Below are positions 36,701 through 43,982 of a stretch of DNA of 43,982 nt, one piece after another. Position 1 is the first letter of the stretch. Each line of letters begins with the position of its first letter. Under the pieces are notes generated by a model. The model was not told where the DNA came from. It saw nothing but the letters and a program-made list of their open reading frames with translations, and did not search any database. Origin of the DNA: an uncultured Pelagibacteraceae bacterium (lineage in GTDB: Bacteria > Pseudomonadota > Alphaproteobacteria > Pelagibacterales > Pelagibacteraceae); NCBI GenBank assembly GCA_902535155.1, contig CACASB010000006.1:1-43982 (forward strand), given 5' to 3'. A program made the position numbers and the translations under genes.

Positions 36701-37090
36701 ATGATGGAAAAAATATTTAATAAATTAAATTTTATTGCACCTTGGTTTTTAAGATTGGGTCTAGGTGTAGCATTTATTATACATGGATATTTTAAGTTTC
36801 CTTTGCCACCAGCTGGATTGATAGAGTACTTTGGTTTATCACCACTTTTATCATCTGTTGTTGCAATATCAGAAGTTGGATCTGGAATATTATTAATTTT
36901 AAGTGGATTTATAAAAGGAACCATTGGAAATTTTCTTACTAGATTAAGTGCTTTTACTATTACTATTATAATGATCAATGTGTTTGCTATAGGTCATCCA
37001 GATTGGTTTTTTACTACAAAACTTTTCACTAGTGAGCAAATATTTCTCTTTCTGATAAGTTTATATTTTGTTATTAGAGGAAACAATTAA
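36701..37090 (+). CDS. DoxX-family membrane protein
   Basis: Four-helix integral membrane protein of the DoxX/DoxD superfamily. The 129-residue product has helices at about 13-30, 45-66, 72-92 and 105-125, with the family-typical LRLGLGVAFIIHGYFKF and GPHGL-like PPAGLIEYFG segments. Two adjacent ATGs (36701, 36704) are possible starts. Its biochemical role is not established; homologues are linked to redox and thiol metabolism. The neighbouring pirin gene suggests a conserved DoxX-pirin pairing. Confidence 0.85.
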   Translation: MMEKIFNKLNFIAPWFLRLGLGVAFIIHGYFKFPLPPAGLIEYFGLSPLLSSVVAISEVGSGILLILSGFIKGTIGNFLTRLSAFTITIIMINVFAIGHPDWFFTTKLFTSEQIFLFLISLYFVIRGNN

Positions 37091-37094
37091 TCCA

Positions 37095-37925
37095 ATGATT
37101 GAAGTAAATAAAATTATAAAACCAACTAATGCATCAGATGGAGCTGGTGTAAAGCTAAAAAGAAGTATCGGGGTTGAGCCAAATTATTATGATCCATTCT
37201 TAATGTTAGATGAATTTGGTTCTGAAAATAGTGAGGATTATGTTGCAGGATTTCCCCCACATCCTCACAGAGGAATTGAAACCGTTACATATATGTTAAA
37301 TGGGGATTTTGAACACGAGGACAGCACTGGTGGTAAAGGGAAAATGACTGCAGGTGATGTTCAGTGGATGAAAACTGGAAGTGGTATTATCCATTCTGAG
37401 ATGCCAGCTATGAAAGAAGGAAAACTTCATGGATTTCAGCTATGGATAAATATGCCGGCCAGATTAAAAATGAGTAAGCCTGAATATATTTATATTAAAG
37501 CCGATAAAATGAGTATTCATGAAGATCAAGACAAAGTAGTAAAAACTATTGCTGGAAAATTTGAAAAAGCAGAAGGCCCTATAAAAGGTCATAATGTGGA
37601 GCCTATTTATTTTCATGTGGAACTAAAAAAAGGCAAAGAATTTAATTTTGATATTCCCGAAACACATAACACGTTCATATATTTAATTAATGGACAAATA
37701 AAAATTGGAAGTCTAGAACACGAACAAATTAAAGATAGTACACTTATACTACTTAATAATGGAAAAAACCTAAAAGTTAAAGCATTCTCTGAGTCAAAAT
37801 TTTTACTAATATCTGGAAAACCATTAAATGAAGAAATAGCAAGAGGCGGTCCGTTTGTAATGAATACTAAAAAAGAGATATTAGATGCTGTTAATGATTA
37901 TCATAATGGAACATTTGTTAAATAA
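37095..37925 (+). CDS. Pirin family cupin protein
   Basis: Bicupin of the pirin family; members are iron-binding regulators or quercetin-dioxygenase-like enzymes. From ATG 37095 the product has 276 residues. The N-terminal cupin shows DPFLMLDEFG, the metal-site stretch FPPHPHRGIETVTYML (two His and a downstream Glu/His) and VQWMKTGSGIIHSEMP, the strongest pirin signature. The C-terminal cupin includes FIYLINGQIKIG. The frame continues upstream to TTG 37068 inside doxX, but ATG 37095, 4 nt past the doxX stop, fits better. Confidence 0.92.
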   Translation: MIEVNKIIKPTNASDGAGVKLKRSIGVEPNYYDPFLMLDEFGSENSEDYVAGFPPHPHRGIETVTYMLNGDFEHEDSTGGKGKMTAGDVQWMKTGSGIIHSEMPAMKEGKLHGFQLWINMPARLKMSKPEYIYIKADKMSIHEDQDKVVKTIAGKFEKAEGPIKGHNVEPIYFHVELKKGKEFNFDIPETHNTFIYLINGQIKIGSLEHEQIKDSTLILLNNGKNLKVKAFSESKFLLISGKPLNEEIARGGPFVMNTKKEILDAVNDYHNGTFVK

Positions 37926-38896
37926 TGCATAGCGTATCATTTTCAAAAACTGGTGGGCCTGAGGTGCTTGAGTTTAAAGAAATAAAACTTGAAGATCCAA
38001 AAAGTGGAGAAGTGCTTATTAAACATTCTGCAATAGGGTTAAATTTCATAGATACTTATCATCGATCAGGTCTGTACCCTGTGCCGCTACCCTCAGGAAT
38101 TGGTCTAGAGGGAGCAGGAATTATTGAAAAAATTGGACCAGATGTTTCAAATTTTAAAGAGGGTGATAAGGTTGCCTATGCTGCTGCACCACTAGGCTCC
38201 TACTCTTCACACAGAATTTATCCCACAAAAAATTTAGTCAAAGTGCCAGATGGAATTGATCTTGAAATGGTGGCGTGTTTAATGACTAAAGGTTTAACAA
38301 CTTTTTATTTGTTGCATAAAACTTATAAGGTTAAAAAAGGTCAAATAATATTATTTCATGCTGCAGCTGGAGGAGTTGGTCAAATATTTTGTCAATGGGC
38401 AAAAAGTTTAGGATGTAAAGTTATCGGCACTGTTGGATCTGATGAAAAAATAGAATTGGCCAAAAAATACGGTTGTGATGAAGTGATAAATTATTCAAAA
38501 GAAAATTTTAAAGACAGGGTTATGGAAATTACTGACAATGAGGGGGTACCAGTCGTATATGATGGCGTAGGAAAAGTAACTTTGGAAAACTCTTTAGGGT
38601 GTTTAAAAATGCGGGGAATGATGGTTTCTTTTGGTAATGCATCTGGAAAACTTGATCCAGTTGATGTTGGTAAATTAATTGCTCCAAAAGGTTTATATTT
38701 AACAAGACCAAGCATTGCTCATTACACGGCTACTAGACCAGAACTTGATGAAGCATCTGAAAAACTATTTCAAATGGTAAGAGCTGATAATGTAAAAGTT
38801 GAAATATTTAAAAAATATAACCTTAAAAATGCGATTGATGCACACAAAGATCTTGAAGGTCGTAAAATATTAGGACCGGCAATAATTATTCCTTAA
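37925..38896 (+). CDS. NADPH:quinone oxidoreductase (zeta-crystallin/Qor type)
   Basis: Zinc-free medium-chain dehydrogenase that reduces quinones or other alpha,beta-unsaturated carbonyls with NADPH. The 323-residue product has the N-terminal GroES-like fold with GLNFIDTYHRSGLYPVPLP, then GLEGAGIIEKIGPDV. The Rossmann fold carries FHAAAGGVGQIFCQWAKSLG, with the AAxGGVG NADPH motif of Qor, and VVYDGVGKVT. No structural or catalytic Zn cysteines are seen. Last gene of the HAD-CDGSH-DoxX-pirin-Qor run; its 3' end overlaps the convergent DUF2721 gene by 11 nt. Confidence 0.93.
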   Translation: MHSVSFSKTGGPEVLEFKEIKLEDPKSGEVLIKHSAIGLNFIDTYHRSGLYPVPLPSGIGLEGAGIIEKIGPDVSNFKEGDKVAYAAAPLGSYSSHRIYPTKNLVKVPDGIDLEMVACLMTKGLTTFYLLHKTYKVKKGQIILFHAAAGGVGQIFCQWAKSLGCKVIGTVGSDEKIELAKKYGCDEVINYSKENFKDRVMEITDNEGVPVVYDGVGKVTLENSLGCLKMRGMMVSFGNASGKLDPVDVGKLIAPKGLYLTRPSIAHYTATRPELDEASEKLFQMVRADNVKVEIFKKYNLKNAIDAHKDLEGRKILGPAIIIP

Positions 38897-39293
38897 ATTG
38901 CACATCCATATCAGAAATATGAAGTTTTAAGGCTTTAGTTGAAATTTGAATTTCTCTTATAAAAAAAACAATTGAAATCATCATAGATAAACAGCACGAA
39001 CCAAAAATTATTCTAGCAACAAATATTTTTTCTAAATATAATGCGAAGACTGTCAACATATTGAACAAAAATCCAAATGCAGAAAACATAATTGTATATT
39101 TTAAAACATTTATTCTATTATTTAAGTTTATAAGCTGGTCTTTCCACTCAGGTGGGGTATGTTTTTCAAATACATGCTCATCATGAATTTTTCTTATAAG
39201 ATTACTGAGTGTATGAAACCTATTGCTGTAAACTCCCATAATCAAAGGGATTGCAGGAAACATTAAAGCAGTTACAGTATAATCAATATCCAT
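38886..39293 (-). CDS. DUF2721 membrane protein
   Basis: Small integral membrane protein of unknown function. The 135-residue product has helices at about 7-25, 65-85 and 90-112, with the DUF2721-like opening TALMFPAIPLIMGVYSNRFHTLSNLIRKIH (given as TALMFPAIP then YSNRFHTLSNLIR) and NNRINVLKYTIMFSAFGFL. A monocistronic gene between qor (convergent, overlapping) and ubiA (divergent, 52 bp). A GAATC (GANTC) site at 39296-39300 lies 2 bases before its start codon. Confidence 0.75.
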   Translation of the reverse strand: MDIDYTVTALMFPAIPLIMGVYSNRFHTLSNLIRKIHDEHVFEKHTPPEWKDQLINLNNRINVLKYTIMFSAFGFLFNMLTVFALYLEKIFVARIIFGSCCLSMMISIVFFIREIQISTKALKLHISDMDVQFKE

Positions 39294-39345
39294 ACGAATC
39301 AGTTTGATTATGAATTGATGCTTTGTTATTTACAAGTAAATTATA

Positions 39346-40215
39346 ATGAAAAATTTTAAACTTTTTCTTGATCTAATAAGGATAAAAAAACCAATTGGCA
39401 TAATGCTATTACTCTGGCCGTGTTTGTGGGGTCTCACCTTGGCTAATGACTTCACAAACAATAATCTGCAATACGGAGTATATTTTGTTTATTTTTTTTT
39501 GGGTTCAGTTCTCATGAGATCAGCAGGCTGCATTGTGAATGATATTTTGGACAGGAAGTATGACATTTTAGTGGAAAGAACTAAAGATCGGCCAATTGCA
39601 TCAGGTAAAGTGTCTGCAAACTTAGGTTTGGTTTATGTAATAATTTTATGTTCATTATCGTTCTTAATTTTAATTCAATTTAATTTTATAACAATTTTAT
39701 TGGGACTAGCATCAATGCCATTTGCATTTAGCTACCCTTTAATGAAAAGATATACATATTGGCCTCAATTATTTCTAGGATTTACTTTTAATTATGGGCT
39801 GATAATTGCTTGGTTTTCAATAAATCCTCAATTTAGTTATATTCCTCTTATTTTTTACTTTGGAGCCATATTTTGGACATTAGCTTACGACACAATATAT
39901 GGGTTTCAAGACATAAGAGATGATGAAATAATAGGAGTAAAATCAACATCAATCAAATTTAAAAAGAATCCCAAAAAATTTATTTTCATATGTTACTCAA
40001 TTTTTATATTATTACAGATAATCATTGGAATTTTAATGAATTTTGAATATTATTATTTTGTCGGAGTACTATTTATTAGTTTGCATTTATTAGTTTTTCA
40101 AAATTTAAAACTAGACATTTCAAATCCAAAGTCCTGTTTATCAAAGTTTAAAAGTAATAATTTTTTAGGTCTCATAATTTTTCTAAATATTTTAATTAAC
40201 AAAATTAATTTGTAA
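39346..40215 (+). CDS. ubiA: 4-hydroxybenzoate polyprenyltransferase
   Basis: Attaches the polyprenyl tail to 4-hydroxybenzoate in ubiquinone synthesis. The 289-residue membrane protein has RIKKPIGIMLLLWPCLWG at the N-terminus, the first Asp-rich motif in GCIVNDILDRKYDILVERTKDRP (NDILDRKYD core) with KDRPIASG, and the second in YGFQDIRDDEIIGVKST. Ubiquinone feeds the bc1 complex encoded at 2.4-4.9 kb. It overlaps msbA by one base, so it may lead the lipid A cluster transcript. Confidence 0.95.
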   Translation: MKNFKLFLDLIRIKKPIGIMLLLWPCLWGLTLANDFTNNNLQYGVYFVYFFLGSVLMRSAGCIVNDILDRKYDILVERTKDRPIASGKVSANLGLVYVIILCSLSFLILIQFNFITILLGLASMPFAFSYPLMKRYTYWPQLFLGFTFNYGLIIAWFSINPQFSYIPLIFYFGAIFWTLAYDTIYGFQDIRDDEIIGVKSTSIKFKKNPKKFIFICYSIFILLQIIIGILMNFEYYYFVGVLFISLHLLVFQNLKLDISNPKSCLSKFKSNNFLGLIIFLNILINKINL

Positions 40216-41954
40216 TGACTAATATTCAGATTTTAAAAAGATTATTTAAGGATTACACAAAAAAATATATTCCTTCGATATTATTAGCTTTACTATTTTC
40301 ATTAATTTTAGCTGCAAGCACATCATCTATTGCTTGGTTATTAGACCCAGCCATTGAAAAATTATTTATTCAAAAAGATCAAAGCTTGATGATCTTAATA
40401 CCTTTGGGAATAATTGCTGCATTTGCCTCTAAAGGATTATCATTATATTTAGCCAAATCCATAATGATAGGTGTTGCTGAGGAGGTAAGAAAATCACTTC
40501 AGGTAGATATGATTAAAAATTTAGTTCATGCTGATACTGAAATAATTGAAAAGAGACACTCAGGAAAAATTATAACTAATTTAGTTGGTGATGTTAATTT
40601 TATGACCGGTCTAGTTAGTGTTGGAATATTAAATCTATTCAAAGATACTCTAACATTAATAGGACTATTAGGTGTCATGTTTTATCAAAATTGGAAATTG
40701 TCTATAATTGCTATTATTATGATACCTCTTGCAAGTTTTTTTGCTAGGTTTTTGGGTAATAGAATAAGCAAAGTAACTACCCAAGCTATGAATATGGCGG
40801 GTATTTTAAATAGTTACCTTCTAGAGATTTTTAGAAATCATAAATTAATAAAAGTTTTTCAAAAAGAAACTTATGAAACTTCAAGAGCAGAACATGCTCT
40901 CGAACAGCTTAAAAATAGAGGTAAAAAGTTAGCTTTGATATATGCTAGATCGTCACCAATAATGGAAGTTTTAACTGGCATGATGATAGCAATTTTAATT
41001 TATTATTCTGGAAGTTTAATAATGAAAGATGAAATAGCAATAAACAATTTTTTTTCATTTTTAGCTGCTATGATGTTAGCTTACCAGCCAGTAAGATCAC
41101 TTGCTACCTTAAACTTAACAATTAATCAAGGATTAGCAGCATCAAAAAGAATTTTGCCAATTATTGATCAAAAACATTTTGTTGTTGAGGACAAGAAATT
41201 AGACGATTTAAAAGTACAAGATGGAACAATCAAATTTGATAGAGTGAATTTCAATTATAGCTCAGATTCTAGACCAATATTGAAAGATATAAATTTAAAT
41301 ATTTCTGGAGGGAAAATGACATCATTGGTAGGACATAGTGGTGCTGGAAAATCTACAATTATGAATTTAATACCTCGTTTTTATGATTGTTCAAATGGTG
41401 AAATAAAAATTGATGACCAATCTATTAAACAAAGAAAACTTTCATCTCTAAGAAAAAATGTATCCTTGGTCAGCCAAGAAACTACATTATTTGATGATAC
41501 AATTTTAAATAATATAAAATATGCTAATTTGAATGCATCAGATCAAGAGATAAAAGAAGCTGCAAAATTGTCCTTTTCAGAGGAATTTATAAATATACTT
41601 CCCAATAAGTATGATACCTTGATCGGTGAAAATGGAATTAGGCTTTCAGGTGGAGAAAAACAAAGATTGTCAATTGCTAGAGCTTTTCTAAAAAATAGTA
41701 AAATAATCCTTTTAGATGAGGCTACCTCATCTTTAGACTCTGAAACAGAAAAGAAAATTCAAGACGCTTTAAATTATTTAACAAAAGATAAAACAACTTT
41801 AGTTATAGCCCATAGGTTATCCACTGTATTAAATTCTCATAAAATCTATGTAATTGACAAAGGTGAAGTCGTTGCAGAAGGAAGTCATAATGAGTTAATA
41901 AAAAATTCGTCAATTTATAGAAATTTTTACGATAAACAAATACAAAAAAATTAA
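40215..41954 (+). CDS. msbA: Lipid A-core flippase, ABC transporter MsbA type
   Basis: Half-size ABC exporter that flips lipid A-core across the inner membrane. The 579-residue product has an N-terminal six-helix domain (about 1-310) and a C-terminal nucleotide-binding domain with Walker A VGHSGAGKST (about 375-384), signature LSGGEKQRLS, Walker B IILLDEATSSLD and the H-loop AHRLST. General multidrug/lipid exporters look alike, but the position directly before waaA and lpxK favours MsbA. Confidence 0.92.
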   Translation: MTNIQILKRLFKDYTKKYIPSILLALLFSLILAASTSSIAWLLDPAIEKLFIQKDQSLMILIPLGIIAAFASKGLSLYLAKSIMIGVAEEVRKSLQVDMIKNLVHADTEIIEKRHSGKIITNLVGDVNFMTGLVSVGILNLFKDTLTLIGLLGVMFYQNWKLSIIAIIMIPLASFFARFLGNRISKVTTQAMNMAGILNSYLLEIFRNHKLIKVFQKETYETSRAEHALEQLKNRGKKLALIYARSSPIMEVLTGMMIAILIYYSGSLIMKDEIAINNFFSFLAAMMLAYQPVRSLATLNLTINQGLAASKRILPIIDQKHFVVEDKKLDDLKVQDGTIKFDRVNFNYSSDSRPILKDINLNISGGKMTSLVGHSGAGKSTIMNLIPRFYDCSNGEIKIDDQSIKQRKLSSLRKNVSLVSQETTLFDDTILNNIKYANLNASDQEIKEAAKLSFSEEFINILPNKYDTLIGENGIRLSGGEKQRLSIARAFLKNSKIILLDEATSSLDSETEKKIQDALNYLTKDKTTLVIAHRLSTVLNSHKIYVIDKGEVVAEGSHNELIKNSSIYRNFYDKQIQKN

Positions 41955-43189
41955 TGAGATTATTTTATAATTTAATAATTATAATTATCATAATCTTATC
42001 ACCACTAATAATATTTTATAGAATTTTAAAAAAAAAAGAAAATCCAAAAAGATTTTTAGAAAAATTTGGTTTTTTAAAAAAAGATCGAAAAAAGGGTAAA
42101 TTAATATGGTTTCACTGCTCAAGTGTGGGTGAATTTTTAAGTATTGTTCCTTTAATAGAAAAATTGGAGAATGATAAAAACATTAAAAATATTTTACTAT
42201 CCACATCTACTCTAAGTTCATCAAAAATATTTTCTACATTTAAATTTAAAAAAACTATACATCAATTTTATCCAATAGATAATCAATTCATTATTAATAG
42301 ATTTCTAGACCATTGGAGGCCTTCATCTGTTTTTTTTATAGAGTCTGAAATTTGGCCAGAGATGATAAAAAGTTTAAAAAAAAGGAAAATTAATATTTAT
42401 CTATTAAATGCTAGAATAAGTAAGAACTCTTTTAAAAAATGGAAATATTTTAAGGGAATAGCAACAGAGATATTTAAAGATTACGATTTTATATTTCCTC
42501 AAAATAAAGAAACATTAAATTACTTAAAATATTTTAAAGTAAAAAATATGAAAATTTTAGGAAATCTAAAATTTTCTGAAACTAACAAAATCAATAAAAC
42601 TAGATATCTTTATAAAAATTTTAATAAGAGAAAAATATTTTGTGCAGCAAGTACGCACCCTAATGAAGAGGAAATTATTTCAAATATTTATTTAAGGCTA
42701 AAAAAAAATATAAGTAACCTGATTACCATAATAATTCCTAGACATATTGAAAGGACTAAGAAAATTGTAGAAATGTTAAATAGTAAAAATCTGGATTATG
42801 TTCTCCACAGTGAAAAAAGAAGATTAACAAATAAAACTGATGTATATTTAGTTGATACTTATGGTGAAAGCAAAGTTTTCTATGCTATGAGTAAAGTAGT
42901 TTTTTTAGGTGGTTCTCTAGTTCCTAGAGGAGGTCAAAATCCTCTAGAACCAATTAGATATGGTTGTTATATCGTTCATGGCAAGCATACTTTTAATTTT
43001 ACTGAAATATACGATATGCTAAAAAAAAAAAAATTGTCATATGAAGCTAACAATTTTTTAAAATTAAAAAAAATAATATATTCATTATTTATTGAAAAAA
43101 ATAATAATAAAAAAGAGATAAGAAACTTTAAGAAAATTGGAAAAAATATTCTCGAAAAAAATTATAAAGAAATAAGAGTTTTAATTTAA
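41954..43189 (+). CDS. waaA: 3-deoxy-D-manno-octulosonic acid (Kdo) transferase
   Basis: Transfers Kdo from CMP-Kdo to lipid IVA on the cytoplasmic face of the inner membrane. The 411-residue GT30-type product has one N-terminal membrane anchor (about 5-23), then FHCSSVGEFLSIVPLIEKL with the catalytic Glu, ESEIWPEMIKSL, NARISKNSFKKW, CAASTHPNEEEII and GGSLVPRGGQNPLEP with the nucleotide-sugar site. Lys content is very high even for this window. It overlaps msbA by one base; lpxK follows directly. Confidence 0.94.
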   Translation: MRLFYNLIIIIIIILSPLIIFYRILKKKENPKRFLEKFGFLKKDRKKGKLIWFHCSSVGEFLSIVPLIEKLENDKNIKNILLSTSTLSSSKIFSTFKFKKTIHQFYPIDNQFIINRFLDHWRPSSVFFIESEIWPEMIKSLKKRKINIYLLNARISKNSFKKWKYFKGIATEIFKDYDFIFPQNKETLNYLKYFKVKNMKILGNLKFSETNKINKTRYLYKNFNKRKIFCAASTHPNEEEIISNIYLRLKKNISNLITIIIPRHIERTKKIVEMLNSKNLDYVLHSEKRRLTNKTDVYLVDTYGESKVFYAMSKVVFLGGSLVPRGGQNPLEPIRYGCYIVHGKHTFNFTEIYDMLKKKKLSYEANNFLKLKKIIYSLFIEKNNNKKEIRNFKKIGKNILEKNYKEIRVLI

Positions 43190-43982
43190 ATGAAATTGAT
43201 AAAACCAAGATTCTGGGACAAAAATTTTTTAACTTTACAATCTATTCTTCTTTATCCTTTTACTTTTATATTAGATCTTAGGAATCTATTCTTATACTTT
43301 CGCAAAACAAAAAAATATGATGAGATAAAGACTATATGTGTTGGTAATATTTACCTAGGTGGCACTGGCAAAACACCTTTGACTAATTTTATTGCAAATA
43401 AACTAAAAAAAAAATTTAAAACAGCTATTATTAAAAAGGGATATTCAAATCACAAAGATGAAAAAACGCTTTTAGAAAAAAGTAATAAAGTTTTTTTTGA
43501 TACTAATAGACGAGTTTCCTTGCTAAAGGCTATTAGAGATAAATTTGAATTAGCCATTTTTGATGATGGTCTACAAGATAAAAAAATCAATTATGATATC
43601 AAAATAGTATGTTTTAACTCATTATCACTTGCAGGTAATCAATTAAGACTGCCCTCGGGTCCACTAAGAGAGAGGCTTGAAAGTTTAAAAAAATATGATG
43701 CTGTATTTATAATTGGAAAAAATAGAGATAACAAGTTTTTAAAAAAGATCAAAAGTGTCAATGCAGCTATACCGATATTTTTTGGTGAGTACATATCTAC
43801 AAACTTTAAAAAATTTAAAAAAAAAAAAAATATAGTTTTTAGTGGAATAGGTAGTCCTCAAAGTTTTACAAATACTTTAAAACAATATGGTATAAAAATA
43901 AAATCAAATTTTATATTCCCAGATCACTACCATTATACTGAAACAGATTTACAACGAATTAAAAAAATTGCAAAAAATGAAA
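43190..43982 (+). CDS. lpxK: Tetraacyldisaccharide 4'-kinase, 3' end cut by window
   Basis: Phosphorylates the 4' position of the lipid A disaccharide to give lipid IVA. The frame opens at ATG 43190, right after the waaA stop, and stays open for 264 codons to the window end with no stop, so the gene is partial only because the window ends. Visible motifs are the N-terminal FWDKNF and hydrophobic segment, the P-loop VGNIYLGGTGKTP (about 55-67) and FDDGLQDKKI, plus RLPSGPLRERL and FPDHYHYTETDL, all LpxK signatures. It completes the msbA-waaA-lpxK cluster. Confidence 0.95.
   Translation, partial: MKLIKPRFWDKNFLTLQSILLYPFTFILDLRNLFLYFRKTKKYDEIKTICVGNIYLGGTGKTPLTNFIANKLKKKFKTAIIKKGYSNHKDEKTLLEKSNKVFFDTNRRVSLLKAIRDKFELAIFDDGLQDKKINYDIKIVCFNSLSLAGNQLRLPSGPLRERLESLKKYDAVFIIGKNRDNKFLKKIKSVNAAIPIFFGEYISTNFKKFKKKKNIVFSGIGSPQSFTNTLKQYGIKIKSNFIFPDHYHYTETDLQRIKKIAKNE

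Noticed and set aside
37068-37094. Pirin start at TTG 37068
   Set aside because: It lies inside doxX and adds nine residues without pirin character; ATG 37095 just after the doxX stop is better.
41981-43189. Possible horizontal origin of the very Lys-rich waaA and lpxK
   Set aside because: Their A-rich composition matches thrB, rsmE and other core genes in the window, and msbA-waaA-lpxK is a standard proteobacterial order.

Overview
The window looks like a core chromosomal segment of a streamlined, very AT-rich alphaproteobacterium, most likely SAR11 (Pelagibacterales). The evidence is strong A/T and Lys/Asn/Ile bias, near-absent intergenic DNA, alphaproteobacterial gene orders (petABC; mutY-DUF721-dsbA-smc; atpIBE-b'-b without the F1 genes; ctaCDB-coxF-ctaG-ctaE-SURF1; ispH-thrB-rnhA; msbA-waaA-lpxK), a CcrM-type DNA methyltransferase, and a crtIBY-blh retinal operon of the kind that serves proteorhodopsin. 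No mobile element, CRISPR array, phage gene or foreign island was seen. No gene-free stretch exceeds about 80 bases.

Layout. 1-2.4 kb (+): rplY, pth, ychF. 2.4-4.9 kb (-): petABC, the cytochrome bc1 complex. 5.0-6.8 kb (+): trmL, hemF, greA. 6.8-10.7 kb (-): a TPR lipoprotein-like or periplasmic protein, ispE, tRNA-Gln(UUG) and the CCA-adding enzyme/poly(A) polymerase, read in that order. 10.7-13.1 kb (+): family-4-like uracil-DNA glycosylase, rnhB and ccrM, the last with its own visible promoter. 13.1-15.2 kb (-): mutY and an FAD monooxygenase. 15.2-27.7 kb (+): DUF721/DciA, DsbA-like protein, a short SMC, F0 ATP synthase genes, crtI-crtB-crtY-blh, ispH, thrB, rnhA. 27.7-35.8 kb (-): rsmE, then the aa3-type cytochrome c oxidase and assembly genes, including a 40-residue CoxF-like protein, then SURF1, thrC and a peroxiredoxin. 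35.8-38.9 kb (+): HAD hydrolase, double-CDGSH protein, DoxX, pirin, quinone oxidoreductase. 38.9-39.3 kb (-): DUF2721 protein. 39.3-43.98 kb (+): ubiA, msbA, waaA and a partial lpxK cut by the window end.

Functionally the segment joins aerobic energy conservation (bc1, cytochrome oxidase, F0, ubiquinone, heme) with light-driven energy support (retinal synthesis plus IspE/IspH isoprenoid supply), DNA repair and chromosome maintenance (UDG, RNase HII, MutY, CcrM, DciA, SMC) and lipid A-Kdo assembly. The points most worth a second look are: a near-consensus ccrM promoter carrying two GAGTC (GANTC) sites, one overlapping the -10; an SMC of only 798 residues with no recognisable hinge; the CCA-adding enzyme starting 4 nt after the CCA of tRNA-Gln; a uracil-DNA glycosylase with one cysteine where the Fe-S family has four; divergent start codons that abut as CATATG; and the fact that all five convergent gene pairs overlap at their 3' ends.
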